A stretch of 64,000 nt of DNA, taken from NCBI RefSeq assembly GCF_022662105.1, contig NZ_JAKMCP010000006.1, positions 123,820-187,819 of the forward strand, in the 5' to 3' direction. Position numbers and translations under genes: made by a program. The first letter of the stretch is position 1. The number at the start of each line of letters is the position of its first letter. Of this stretch, positions 1 to 9,017 are shown one piece after another. Under the pieces are notes generated by a model, which saw nothing but the letters and a program-made list of their open reading frames with translations, had not been told where the DNA came from and ran no database searches. This DNA is from Aestuariivivens sediminis (lineage in GTDB: Bacteria > Bacteroidota > Bacteroidia > Flavobacteriales > Flavobacteriaceae).

Positions 1-18
1 TTGTTTTACTTCGTCCAA
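1..18 (-). CDS. holA: DNA polymerase III subunit delta, first six codons only
   Basis: Only the first codons lie in the window. Read on the minus strand from a TTG at 18-16 they give M-D-E-V-K-Q, which matches the usual N-terminus of flavobacterial HolA, the clamp-loader delta subunit. In flavobacteria holA commonly sits divergently beside an HsdR-N-like gene, and that is the arrangement here. The open frame continues upstream of the TTG without an ATG, so the start rests on family similarity. Six residues are little evidence, so the call leans on context. Confidence 0.4.
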
Positions 19-159
19 ATTGAATATTGCTTTATTCGGTTTAAATACTCCATTTTTAATTACTAAATTATATGCTTCGGAGTTTGTTGGAATTTGTCTA
101 TTGAATATTGTAATTTCTAGTTTAGAAAATTAACTTTGAAAAATCATAAAAACAATATA

Positions 160-603
160 TTGCAAACGCTTAACTTTCCAAAGTACTCGTTCCGATTCAA
201 AAATAGCGAAAATAAAATTTCTATTTTTGACCATATTCGTAAAAAATTTGTGATTTTACAACCAGAAGAATGGGTTCGACAACACTGCATACAATTTCTA
301 ATAAATGAAAAGGGGTTCCCTGAGTCTTTAATTAATGTTGAAAAGGAATTAAAAATTAATAACTTAAGGAAACGTTGCGATATAGTTGTATTTAAACCAG
401 ATGGCAGTATTCACCTCATAGTTGAGTGTAAAGCACCACATGTTACTATAAATCAAGATACTTTTGACCAAATTGCTAAATACAATTTATCCTTAAACGC
501 CACCTACTTAATGGTGACAAATGGTATAAATCATTATTATTGTCTTATTGATTTTAATAAAGAATGTTATAAGTTTTTAAAAGAGATCCCAAACTATCAT
601 TAA
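160..603 (+). CDS. Orphan type I restriction R-subunit N-terminal (HsdR-N-like) nuclease domain protein
   Basis: A stand-alone domain of about 147 residues related to the N-terminus of HsdR, with no helicase part and no HsdM/HsdS nearby. The PD-(D/E)XK pattern is visible as D74 in RCDIVV and E89-K91 in VECKAP, followed by the FDQIAKYN segment that plays the QxxxY role in this family. There is no in-frame ATG. TTG at 160 gives MQTLNFPKYSFRF, which matches relatives as I remember them; TTG at 136 would add eight residues. The stop overlaps the next start (TAATG), so translation is probably coupled to the glycosyltransferase. Its cellular role is unknown; restriction is unlikely without partner subunits. 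Confidence 0.8.
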   Translation: MQTLNFPKYSFRFKNSENKISIFDHIRKKFVILQPEEWVRQHCIQFLINEKGFPESLINVEKELKINNLRKRCDIVVFKPDGSIHLIVECKAPHVTINQDTFDQIAKYNLSLNATYLMVTNGINHYYCLIDFNKECYKFLKEIPNYH

Positions 604-1592
604 TGGAAATAGCAGTTGTTATATTAAATTGGAATGGAAAGGCTCTCCTTGAACATTTTTTACCTTCGGTTATCGCCAATTCGCATGAGGCTGATATTTA
701 TGTGGTGGACAATGCCTCCACTGACGATTCTGTAAAATTCATAAAAAATCACTTTCCTTCAGTCAACATTATTAGAAACAAAAAAAATAGTGGTTTTGCC
801 AAAGGTTATAACGACGCACTAAAGCAAATTAATGCAGATATTTTTTGTTTATTGAATAATGATGTTGAAGTGTCAGAAGGTTGGTTAAATCCAATTATTA
901 GTCTATTTCGTTCAAATTCTAAAACAGTTGTTATCCAACCCAAAATTCTGAATTATCATAAAAAGGATTATTTTGAATATGCAGGGGCAGCCGGTGGCTT
1001 TATTGATAAATATGGATATCCTTACTGTCGTGGACGAATTTTTAATACTATAGAAAAAGATCTGGGGCAATACAACGACACATCACCTATTTTTTGGGCT
1101 TCAGGGGCTTGCTTTTTTATTCGAAGCGCTACTTTTAAATCTCTTGGCGGATTTGATGAATCGTTCTTTGCTCATATGGAAGAAATAGATTTATGTTGGC
1201 GCATCCAAAATTCTGGCCATGATATAACATATTGTAGTAGTTCCGTAGTATATCATGTTGGCGGGGCAACCTTAAATAATTTAGACCCAAAAAAAACCTT
1301 TCTTAATTTTCGCAATAGCTTATATGCTCTTGCCAAAAATGCCAAAGGAACCCTAATTTGTCTGATATTTCCCAGACTCCTTTTAGATGGTATGGCAGGT
1401 TTAAAATTTTTACTTGAATTAAAACCAAAACATACCTTTGCTATAATAAAGGCCCATTTCACATTTTATGTCAGACTTAAGCAATTAATGAGACAACGAA
1501 GAAATAGCCATACTCAAATAAAATACTACAAACGACCATCCATAGTTATTGACTATTTTATAAAAAGAAAAAAATACTATAAAAGTTTGTAA
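603..1592 (+). CDS. Glycosyltransferase family 2
   Basis: A 329-residue GT-A enzyme expected to move a sugar from a nucleotide donor, likely in cell-surface polysaccharide synthesis. The nucleotide-binding start VVILNWNG (5-12), the VDNAST loop (35-40), the metal-binding LNNDVE (84-89) and the acidic MEEIDLCWR segment (192-200) holding the likely catalytic base are all visible. The C-terminus is basic, with a short hydrophobic stretch near 255-270 that could touch the membrane. The protein resembles the rhamnosyltransferase-like branch of GT2, but donor and acceptor cannot be deduced. The ATG overlaps the stop of the upstream nuclease-domain gene by one base. Confidence 0.88.
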   Translation: MEIAVVILNWNGKALLEHFLPSVIANSHEADIYVVDNASTDDSVKFIKNHFPSVNIIRNKKNSGFAKGYNDALKQINADIFCLLNNDVEVSEGWLNPIISLFRSNSKTVVIQPKILNYHKKDYFEYAGAAGGFIDKYGYPYCRGRIFNTIEKDLGQYNDTSPIFWASGACFFIRSATFKSLGGFDESFFAHMEEIDLCWRIQNSGHDITYCSSSVVYHVGGATLNNLDPKKTFLNFRNSLYALAKNAKGTLICLIFPRLLLDGMAGLKFLLELKPKHTFAIIKAHFTFYVRLKQLMRQRRNSHTQIKYYKRPSIVIDYFIKRKKYYKSL

Positions 1593-1641
1593 TTAGTTAG
1601 CAAAAGTTTTGTTAAAATGCTAAAAACAACTGATTTTTACC

Positions 1642-1649
1642 TACTTTTG
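1642..1649 (+). promoter_or_regulatory. Candidate -7 element (TACTTTTG) upstream of the OmpA lipoprotein gene
   Basis: TACTTTTG fits the Bacteroidota -7 consensus TAnnTTTG and lies 39 bp before the ATG at 1689. I see no well-placed TTG at -33, so this is a half-match. Confidence 0.4.
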
Positions 1650-1688
1650 TTGCAATTAAAATTTTAAAATTAATCCGAAAAAACAATT

Positions 1689-2528
1689 ATGAAAAAAATT
1701 GTATTATTTAGCTTATTATCCATGATTTTTTTAGGTTCATGTGTTTCTAAAAAAGAATACATGGCACTACAAGAAAAACAAAAAGAAACCCAAGATTTAC
1801 TCAATTCAGCAACAGTTAAATTAAATGCCTGTTTAGAAGACAGAGCTGCTGCAACAGCAAGAGCTACAGCATTAGAAGAGCAAGTTGCTGATTTACGAAA
1901 GAGCAATGATAATTTACAAATGCTTTCTGCCAAAGGCGCTAGCAATGTTGAAAAAACTTTAGAAAGCATTAAGGAGAAAGATTTAAAAATATCTCGATTA
2001 CAAGATGCAATAACCAAAAAGGATAGTGTGACACTTGCCTTGGTTACTAGTTTAAAACGCGAAGTAGGTATTAATGACCCAGACATTGAAGTAAATGTTG
2101 AAAAGGGAGTAGTCTTTATCTCCATTGCGGATAAGTTATTATTTAAAAGTGGTAGTTACATTGTAACATCCCAAGCAAAAGATGTCCTTGCTAAAGTGGC
2201 TAAGGTTGTAAACAGTAAACCAGATTTCGAATGTATGGTTGAAGGTCATACAGACAATGTACCCTATAGAAAAGAACCATTATTGGACAACTGGGATTTA
2301 AGTGTGAAACGTTCCACTTCAATTATTAGGGTCTTGGAGGAATTAGGTGTAAAATCGAGTCAGCTTATTGCTGCAGGGCGCAGTTTCTATGTGCCACTGG
2401 TTGATAATGATACGGCCGAAAACAGAGCTAAGAACAGACGTACACGCATTGTTATCCTTCCGAAAATAGATCAATTTTACGATATGATTGAAAAGGAAAT
2501 GAAAAATTTAGCTGCTGGAGGAAATTAA
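1689..2528 (+). CDS. OmpA-family outer-membrane lipoprotein with coiled coil
   Basis: Residues 1-17 form a lipoprotein signal peptide with lipobox LGSC and lipidated Cys18. Residues 22-115 are rich in heptad-like Leu/Ala and charged residues and should form a coiled coil spanning the periplasm. Residues 150-260 are an OmpA/MotB-type peptidoglycan-binding domain: VEGHTDNVPY (184-193), NWDLSVKRS (201-209) and NRAKNRRTRI (245-254). The likely role is to tether the outer membrane to peptidoglycan. It is a single-gene unit with a candidate -7 element upstream and a strong hairpin just downstream. Confidence 0.92.
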   Translation: MKKIVLFSLLSMIFLGSCVSKKEYMALQEKQKETQDLLNSATVKLNACLEDRAAATARATALEEQVADLRKSNDNLQMLSAKGASNVEKTLESIKEKDLKISRLQDAITKKDSVTLALVTSLKREVGINDPDIEVNVEKGVVFISIADKLLFKSGSYIVTSQAKDVLAKVAKVVNSKPDFECMVEGHTDNVPYRKEPLLDNWDLSVKRSTSIIRVLEELGVKSSQLIAAGRSFYVPLVDNDTAENRAKNRRTRIVILPKIDQFYDMIEKEMKNLAAGGN

Positions 2529-2553
2529 GCACTATTAAACTATTTATAATTAT

Positions 2554-2580
2554 AAAGTCCGACTATATAGTCGGACTTTT
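2554..2580. terminator. Bidirectional Rho-independent terminator
   Basis: A perfect 26-bp palindrome (2554-2579) with arms AAAGTCCGAC and GTCGGACTTT around TATATA. It ends in T-runs on both strands and lies between the convergent OmpA and TsaC genes, so it can serve both. Confidence 0.9.
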
Positions 2581-2584
2581 TGTT

Positions 2585-3205
2585 TTAAAAAATATCTAAA
2601 TCACCTTTACCTTCTCGAATCACCAAAGGCTCAATATCCGATAAATCAATAATAGTAGATGGTTCATTATCGCCATAACCTCCATCAACAACACAATCCA
2701 CAATATCTCCCCACTTTTCCAGAATAAGTTCCGGGTCGGTTGTATATTCCAATACTTCATCTTCATCTCTAATAGAAGTAGAAACTATGGGATTTCCCAA
2801 TTGCCTTACAATCTCTAAAGCAATAGCATTATTTGGGATACGAATACCCACTGTTTTTTTCTTTTTGAATGGATTAGGCAAGGTTCGAGCTCCGGGAAGA
2901 ATAAATGTATAAGGTCCCGGTAAAGCACGCTTTAACACCTTAAAAGTCGTAGAATCTATTTGCTTAACATAATCACTGAGATTACTTAAATCGTAGCATA
3001 CAAAGGAAAAATTGGCTTTATCCAATTTAATTCCCTTGATTCTTGCAATGCGTTCCAAAGCTTTTAAATTGGTAATGTCACAGCCCAGGCCGTAAACCGT
3101 ATCAGTTGGATAGATAATTAAACCTCCTGATTTAAGAATAGAGACCACCTTTGCTATTTCTCTTGGGTTAGGGTTCTCCTTATAAATTTTATAAAATGCA
3201 GCCAT
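2585..3205 (-). CDS. tsaC: L-threonylcarbamoyladenylate synthase (YrdC/Sua5 family)
   Basis: Makes threonylcarbamoyl-AMP from threonine, bicarbonate and ATP, the first step of the t6A37 modification of ANN-decoding tRNAs. The 206-residue protein is one YrdC domain: GGLIIYPTDTVYGLGCD (about 27-43) with the conserved KxR/SxN region following, PGPYTFILP (about 91-99) and VGIRIPNN (about 119-126). The extra Sua5 C-terminal domain is missing, so it is the short TsaC/YciO type; YciO-like relatives of uncertain role cannot be excluded. Its pathway partner tsaD lies at 26692. It converges on the OmpA gene across a shared terminator. Confidence 0.88.
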   Translation of the reverse strand: MAAFYKIYKENPNPREIAKVVSILKSGGLIIYPTDTVYGLGCDITNLKALERIARIKGIKLDKANFSFVCYDLSNLSDYVKQIDSTTFKVLKRALPGPYTFILPGARTLPNPFKKKKTVGIRIPNNAIALEIVRQLGNPIVSTSIRDEDEVLEYTTDPELILEKWGDIVDCVVDGGYGDNEPSTIIDLSDIEPLVIREGKGDLDIF

Positions 3206-3328
3206 ATGACTAAAATGCTATGCGCTTGCAAATTAAGGACTATTTTTTTAAACAACTTTAGGTTTTTATAATAAACCCTTTTACCGGTTAGGTTTGTAAC
3301 ATTTCGAATTAATTTTAGTCTTAAGTGT

Positions 3329-4294
3329 ATGAACCGACCATTATTTCATATATCCTTACTTTGTTTTTGCTGCAGTTTATCGTTTTCAAATAATAAAAAT
3401 AAGTTTCCCATACATCTTACTGAAGCGGAAATAATAAATGAGCACACTACAAGAATTCCTTTTAAAATTATAGACCAATTGCTCATCATTGAAGGGCAAT
3501 TGCTAAATAAAAGGGGTCATTTTATTATTGATACCGGATCGGAGAATATGATTCTCAATAAAGTTCATTTTTCTAATATTTATGAGCACCAAAAAAAGAA
3601 GGACAAAACATCGGGGGTAATTCATACCATTGACAATCCTTATGAAAAGCAGATTAAGGAATTCTTTTTAAATCATTTTAAACTTCAAGATAAAACCTCT
3701 GATGTTATTGATTTATCACACATTGAAAATGCAAAAAAAATAAAGTTATTAGGAATTATTGGTTATAGTATTTTAAAAGATTATGAAGTTTTTATAGATT
3801 TATATCTCAACCAAATTACACTTACTGAGATAGACCCGTCAGGAAATAAATTATCTAAAACGGTGTATTTGGAAAAAATAACGGATAGCATAACTTTTAC
3901 ATTGAAAAGGCATACTGTTGTACTCAATGGACGAATAAATGACCATAAAGTAGCATTAGGTTTAGATACCGCTGCAGAATTTAATCAAATTAACAAAAGC
4001 ATAAACCGCAAAGCTCTTAAATATTTTATTCCAACGAAACGTTTAACCCTTGTGGGTGCTGGTAACAAAGAAATTGAGGTTCTTGCAGGAAAATTGCACC
4101 GCGTAAAATTAAGTAATACCATTTATTTTGGGCCAATGGATACGGTTTTAACTAACTTAGACCAAATGAATCAAGCTTATGGAACCCATTTGGACGGTGT
4201 TCTTGGTTATGAATTTTTTAAACAGAAAAGAACTATAATAAACTATAAAAAGAAGAAATTATATTTTATAAAACATCCCACACAGCGATTTTGA
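3329..4294 (+). CDS. Secreted two-lobed retropepsin-like aspartyl protease homologue
   Basis: An N-terminal hydrophobic stretch (4-20) looks like a signal peptide. Two similar lobes follow, each with a catalytic-type motif and the closing GxxGY element of retropepsin-like folds: lobe 1 has FIIDTGSENMILN (D68-T69-G70) and GIIGYSILK (142-150); lobe 2 has VALGLDTAAEF (D213-T214-A215) and GVLGYEFFK (290-298). Lobe 2 carries DTA where DTG is expected, which may lower or remove activity. The substrate is unknown. The stop overlaps the TTG start of the next gene by 4 bp, indicating translational coupling with the CBM48-like protein. Confidence 0.72.
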   Translation: MNRPLFHISLLCFCCSLSFSNNKNKFPIHLTEAEIINEHTTRIPFKIIDQLLIIEGQLLNKRGHFIIDTGSENMILNKVHFSNIYEHQKKKDKTSGVIHTIDNPYEKQIKEFFLNHFKLQDKTSDVIDLSHIENAKKIKLLGIIGYSILKDYEVFIDLYLNQITLTEIDPSGNKLSKTVYLEKITDSITFTLKRHTVVLNGRINDHKVALGLDTAAEFNQINKSINRKALKYFIPTKRLTLVGAGNKEIEVLAGKLHRVKLSNTIYFGPMDTVLTNLDQMNQAYGTHLDGVLGYEFFKQKRTIINYKKKKLYFIKHPTQRF

Positions 4295-5259
4295 AAAGAA
4301 CAGGTTTACATAGAATTATTTTAGTTTTTTTAATTGTCCCGTCAATTATTCTTTCTCAGGAAATGCCTTTGAAAGGTTACAGACTTGAAGATGAAGATGT
4401 GGTCTTTACTTTTGACAGGCGTGATTACGAAAAAATAACCCATGAAAATTCTGGCCAATTACTTGATTTTAAAGATTTAGACATTGAGAATGTTGTTGTT
4501 TCTGGAGAGTTCAACAATTGGTCTATGAAACAATGGCGTATGACCAAAATTGACAATAACATATATGAGCTTAGGAAACATTTAAACGATTTTTCTGATG
4601 CATTTTCCTGGGAGTTTAAATATGTCATCAATAATGCCTATTGGGCCGAACCTTCAAAATATGATCCGAATATTGCCAAAGCCACAAAAAATGGTTATCG
4701 GTTAAGAGGCATTTACAATTTAAAAATGTACCTGGCCTACCCCGATAAACATGGTAATGCTCATTTTAAACTTAACGGATTTAATAATGCAAAAAAAGTG
4801 ATCGTTGCCGGTAGTTTTAATAAATGGAATGAAACATTGTTTAAAATGCAAAAGGCAAATGATGGCTGGGAACTCACCTTAAAAATTAAACCCGGAGTAT
4901 ATGACTATAGATTTATTGTCGATGGCAAATGGATTGAAGACCCACATAACAATAAAAGGGTTGAAAATGAATTTGGTGAATATAATTCAGTCATCGACAT
5001 TAAAAAACCTATTACATTTTATTTCCCAAACCATTTAAAAGCGCGTCAGGTCATATTATCCGGTTCCTTTAATCATTGGTCTGAAGATGAACTTAAAATG
5101 ACCAAGATCAATACAGGTTGGCAATATACCATAAGGCTATCTGGCGGAAAACACCATTACAAATTTATTGTTGACGGAGAATGGGTTGTTGACCCGGAAA
5201 ATCCTGTTATGGAATATGATGGCGACGGACATATTAATTCTGTTTATATGGTACGCTAA
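4291..5259 (+). CDS. Secreted protein with three glycogen-binding (CBM48/AMPK-beta-like) E-set domains
   Basis: After a signal peptide (about 1-22, ending before QEMPLKGY) come three immunoglobulin-like CBM48/E-set domains, each opening with the same signature: VSGEFNNW (70-77), AGSFNKW (173-179) and SGSFNHW (257-263). Domains 2 and 3 also share the closing FIVDGxW pattern (208-214 and 292-298). No catalytic domain is present, so carbohydrate binding or a structural role is most likely. The start is TTG, because no ATG precedes the signal peptide and the upstream gene overlaps by 4 bp. It ends 3 bp into the convergent helicase gene. Confidence 0.75.
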   Translation: MKRTGLHRIILVFLIVPSIILSQEMPLKGYRLEDEDVVFTFDRRDYEKITHENSGQLLDFKDLDIENVVVSGEFNNWSMKQWRMTKIDNNIYELRKHLNDFSDAFSWEFKYVINNAYWAEPSKYDPNIAKATKNGYRLRGIYNLKMYLAYPDKHGNAHFKLNGFNNAKKVIVAGSFNKWNETLFKMQKANDGWELTLKIKPGVYDYRFIVDGKWIEDPHNNKRVENEFGEYNSVIDIKKPITFYFPNHLKARQVILSGSFNHWSEDELKMTKINTGWQYTIRLSGGKHHYKFIVDGEWVVDPENPVMEYDGDGHINSVYMVR

Positions 5260-7586
5260 CCAATAACCTTCAACTTTGCAAAGCGCAGTAATAACTTTTT
5301 AACGCCGCCATGGCTAAACTTAATCTCTGCTTTGGTGTCAGCTCCTGCACCTTCAATTTTCAAAACTTCCCCCGTTCCAAAGCGAATATGTTCAACAACA
5401 TTTCCAACCGCCAATGTATTATCAAATAAATTTGTGTTTTCACTTACCTTCGAAACAGGTTTTAAATTTTTTGGTGCGTTGACATGAAATTTTTGAGTTT
5501 CCTTTTTAGATTTTTTTTTACTGAATGTCGGTTGCTTGGCGGGCTTATATCTAATTTTTTTGGGTTCTACATCACCAAAAATATCGGCACTTAGCATCGG
5601 ATTAAAACGACGTTCTTCAATAGGCGTGACAATATCTAAATATTTTTCGTCTATTTCTTCTATAAATCGACTGGGCTCGGCGTCAATCAATTTTCCCCAA
5701 CGATATCTGGATAAGGCATAGGTTAAATAGGCTTGCTTTTCAGCACGGGTTAAGGCAACATAAAATAAACGACGCTCCTCTTCTAGTTCGCTTCGGGTAT
5801 TCATACTCATAGCACTAGGAAATAAATCTTCCTCCAGACCAACGATATAAACATATGGAAATTCCAATCCTTTAGCTAAATGAATGGTCATTAAGGCAAC
5901 ACTGTCTGCATCCCCTTTATCACTATCCAAATCTGTTGCTAAAGCCACATCTTCTAAGAACTCTGCTAACGAACCTGTAGAATCTACCAACTCCTTTTGT
6001 CCTTCAACAAAATCTTTCATACCATTTAAAAGTTCTTCAATATTTTCCATTCGTGTAACACCCTCTGGCGTACCATCCTTATTAAACTCCCTTATCAGTC
6101 CACTGGACCTGGTAACATGTTCAGCCAATTCAAAAACGTCTGCCGTCTGGTTCATCACTTGATAGCTCTTAATTAAAGTGACAAAATCCTGTAGTTTAGT
6201 TTTTGTTCCCCTATTTACGCTTACGTCAATGACATTAATATTTTCCATGACCTCAAAAATGGTTTTGTCATAACCATTGGCAGCAACGATTAGCTTATCA
6301 ACAGTAGTTTGACCGATACCTCTTGGCGGAAAATTAATCACGCGCTTTAAGGCCTCTTCATCAGCGGGATTAATTATTAAACGCAAATAGGATAAAACAT
6401 CTTTAATCTCTTTACGCTGATAAAACGATAAACCGCCATAAATCCGATATGAAATATCACGCTTTCTCAATGCATCTTCAATAGCTCGAGACTGTGCATT
6501 AGTTCTATATAATACTGCAAAATCACTATTCTTTAATTGATGCTCCATCTTGTTTTCAAAAATAGTGCTGGCAACGTAGCGACCTTCATCGCTATCGGTC
6601 AATGAACGATTCACTTTTATTTTAGCCCCTTCCTCATTGGCTGTCCAAACAATCTTATCTAATTTGGTTTGGTTTTTATCGATAATTGAATTTGCTGCGT
6701 TTACAATGTTTTTAGTAGATCGATAATTTTGCTCCAACCTATAAACACTTACATCTTCATAATCTTTTTGAAAATTCATTATGTTATTGATATTTGCACC
6801 GCGGAATGCATATATACTTTGGGCATCATCACCTACCACACAAATATTTTGAAATTTATCGGATAATGCCCGAACAATTAAATATTGCGAATGATTAGTA
6901 TCTTGATACTCATCGACTAAAATGTATTTAAACCGATTCTGATATTTCGCTAAGACTTCTGGGAACCGTGTAAGAAGTTCATTTGTTTTCAATAATAAAT
7001 CATCAAAATCCATAGCACCTGCTTTAAAGCAACGCTCTACATAGGCTTTATAAATATCGCCTAACTTTGGCCGTCGTGCCATAGTATCTGCTTCTATGAG
7101 CTCAGGATTTTGAAAATAAGCACGTACTGTAATTAAACTGTTTTTGTAAGACGAGATCCGAGAACGTATTTGTTTGTGTTTATAAATATCCTTGTCCAAA
7201 TTCATTTCCTTAATGATCGACGCAATTAGTCGATCGGAATCTTGAGTATCATAGATAGTGAAATTACTTGGATACCCTAACCTTTCAGCCTCAATTCTCA
7301 ATATTTTTGCAAACACGGAATGAAAGGTACCCATCCACAAATTCTTAGCCTCGCTAGCCCCAACAATATCAGCAATTCGATTTTTCATCTCACGGGCTGC
7401 TTTGTTTGTAAAAGTCAACGCCAATATATTAAAGGGATCAATATTCTTGCTCATCAAGTAAGCGATCCGGTATGTTAAAACCCTTGTTTTTCCCGAACCA
7501 GCTCCGGCGATTACAATCATAGGACCATCAATTTGTAATGTTGGTGCTAACTGTGCGTCATTTAACTGATTTAAATACTTCTCCAA
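5256..7586 (-). CDS. UvrD/PcrA-type superfamily 1 DNA helicase
   Basis: ATP-driven 3'-5' DNA unwinding, probably in nucleotide excision repair and removal of proteins or R-loops ahead of forks. At 776 residues it has the full motif set: Walker A GAGSGKT (28-34), motif Ia TFTNKAAREMK, DEYQ Walker B (225-228), the QNYRSTKNIV motif, MTIHLAKGLEF and VALTRAEKQ near the end of domain 2A. A basic linker and a PcrA-like C-terminal Tudor fold (about 735-776, FGTGEVLKIEG) follow. The start is TTG, giving MEKYLNQLNDAQ; a TAA lies five codons upstream and there is no in-frame ATG. PcrA is the closest named type. Confidence 0.93.
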   Translation of the reverse strand: MEKYLNQLNDAQLAPTLQIDGPMIVIAGAGSGKTRVLTYRIAYLMSKNIDPFNILALTFTNKAAREMKNRIADIVGASEAKNLWMGTFHSVFAKILRIEAERLGYPSNFTIYDTQDSDRLIASIIKEMNLDKDIYKHKQIRSRISSYKNSLITVRAYFQNPELIEADTMARRPKLGDIYKAYVERCFKAGAMDFDDLLLKTNELLTRFPEVLAKYQNRFKYILVDEYQDTNHSQYLIVRALSDKFQNICVVGDDAQSIYAFRGANINNIMNFQKDYEDVSVYRLEQNYRSTKNIVNAANSIIDKNQTKLDKIVWTANEEGAKIKVNRSLTDSDEGRYVASTIFENKMEHQLKNSDFAVLYRTNAQSRAIEDALRKRDISYRIYGGLSFYQRKEIKDVLSYLRLIINPADEEALKRVINFPPRGIGQTTVDKLIVAANGYDKTIFEVMENINVIDVSVNRGTKTKLQDFVTLIKSYQVMNQTADVFELAEHVTRSSGLIREFNKDGTPEGVTRMENIEELLNGMKDFVEGQKELVDSTGSLAEFLEDVALATDLDSDKGDADSVALMTIHLAKGLEFPYVYIVGLEEDLFPSAMSMNTRSELEEERRLFYVALTRAEKQAYLTYALSRYRWGKLIDAEPSRFIEEIDEKYLDIVTPIEERRFNPMLSADIFGDVEPKKIRYKPAKQPTFSKKKSKKETQKFHVNAPKNLKPVSKVSENTNLFDNTLAVGNVVEHIRFGTGEVLKIEGAGADTKAEIKFSHGGVKKLLLRFAKLKVIG

Positions 7587-7733
7587 ATCCTTTTCATTTT
7601 AAACGGTGAAAATAATTAATGTTATGCTTTAAAATGATCCTAATTATCAATAATTATAAACAATTGTTCTTATTTATTCTATTGTAATTTTTTGAATATC
7701 TTTAAGCATAATTAAAATAACGCGTTTTAAATT

Positions 7734-9005
7734 ATGAGACAAATTCTCCCCTTCTTTTTGCTAGTATCATTCATGTATAGCTACAGTCAAATTAATTTGG
7801 AAAAGCAATTTCAGGATATTGAACCAAAAGTTATTGAATGGCGTCGCCATTTTCATGAAAATCCTGAACTATCGAATAGGGAGTTTAAAACTAGTGAAAA
7901 AATTGCTCTTCACTTAAAATCATTAGGTCTGGAAGTCCAAACCGGAGTTGCACATACGGGGGTCGTTGGTCTTTTGAAAGGAAAGTTTCCGGGAAAAGTT
8001 ATTGCCTTGCGCGCTGATATTGACGCCTTACCGGTAACCGAAAGAAACGATTTGCCATTTAAATCTACAGTTACTACAACATTTTTAGGGACTGAAACAG
8101 GGGTTATGCATGCTTGTGGGCATGATGCCCATACGGCTATTCTAATGGGTGTTGCCGAAATTTTAACAAAATACAAGGATAAGATTAGCGGAACTGTAAA
8201 ATTCATTTTTCAACCAGCTGAAGAAACACCTCCTCCAGGTGAAGAAGGAGGCTCGAGGCTTATGATAAAGGAAGGCGTTTTAGAAAACCCTAAAGTAAAT
8301 GCCATTTTTGGTTTGCACATTCGATCCGGTGTTCCTGTAGATGAATTACATTACAAACCTGGTGGTGCCATGGCGGCAGTAGAGCGTTTTGTGATTAAGG
8401 TAAAAGGGAAGCAAACTCATGGTTCAGAGCCATGGAACGGTATTGATCCCATTCTAATTTCTGCAAAAATTATTGATGGTTTTCAAACCATAATAAGTAG
8501 AGAAAGTGAATTGATAAATGAAGCGGCTGTTATATCTATTGGTAAAATTACCAGTGGGGTTCGTTTTAATATCATTCCTGAATCTGCAGAGCTAATAGGG
8601 ACTGTTAGAACTTTAGACCCTGATATGAAAGAACACATTTTAAGGCGCATGACAGAAATGACCGAAACTATTGCCACGGCCTATGGGGGTTCCGCTACCA
8701 TATCGTTCACTAATGAAACCGCTATTACCTATAATGATGAGCAATTGGTCTCCCAAATGTTACCGTCATTAATTAAAGTGGCCGGGGCAACTCATGTAAA
8801 GCAAATCAAGGCTGAGACCGTTGGAGAAGATTTTTCCTATTTTCAGGAGCTTGTACCAGGGTTTTATTTTTATTTGGGTGGCATGACCAAAGGGAATACT
8901 GTAGCATTCCCGCATCACACCCCAGATTTTTATATTGATGAAAGTGGATTACTTTTAGGTGTTAAGGCATTGACCCAAATTACGTTTGATTATTTAAAGC
9001 AATAA
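7734..9005 (+). CDS. Secreted M20-family amidohydrolase (hippurate/N-acyl-amino-acid hydrolase type)
   Basis: A metal-dependent amidase expected to cleave N-acyl or amide-linked amino acids. A signal peptide (1-18, cleaved after YSYS) precedes the M20D core. Metal ligands are visible in MHACGHDAH (125-133), QPAEE, and the C-terminal HHTPDF; LRADIDALP (92-100) is also typical. The middle of the protein holds the small dimerisation domain. At 423 residues the length is normal for the family. It lies 12 bp upstream of the glutamate-synthase-like gene and is probably co-transcribed. The natural substrate is unknown. Confidence 0.88.
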   Translation: MRQILPFFLLVSFMYSYSQINLEKQFQDIEPKVIEWRRHFHENPELSNREFKTSEKIALHLKSLGLEVQTGVAHTGVVGLLKGKFPGKVIALRADIDALPVTERNDLPFKSTVTTTFLGTETGVMHACGHDAHTAILMGVAEILTKYKDKISGTVKFIFQPAEETPPPGEEGGSRLMIKEGVLENPKVNAIFGLHIRSGVPVDELHYKPGGAMAAVERFVIKVKGKQTHGSEPWNGIDPILISAKIIDGFQTIISRESELINEAAVISIGKITSGVRFNIIPESAELIGTVRTLDPDMKEHILRRMTEMTETIATAYGGSATISFTNETAITYNDEQLVSQMLPSLIKVAGATHVKQIKAETVGEDFSYFQELVPGFYFYLGGMTKGNTVAFPHHTPDFYIDESGLLLGVKALTQITFDYLKQ

Positions 9006-9017
9006 ATTTAAGATATC

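Noticed and set aside
160..603. Considered a type I restriction system.
   Set aside because: Only the HsdR N-terminal domain is present; no helicase, HsdM or HsdS genes are nearby.
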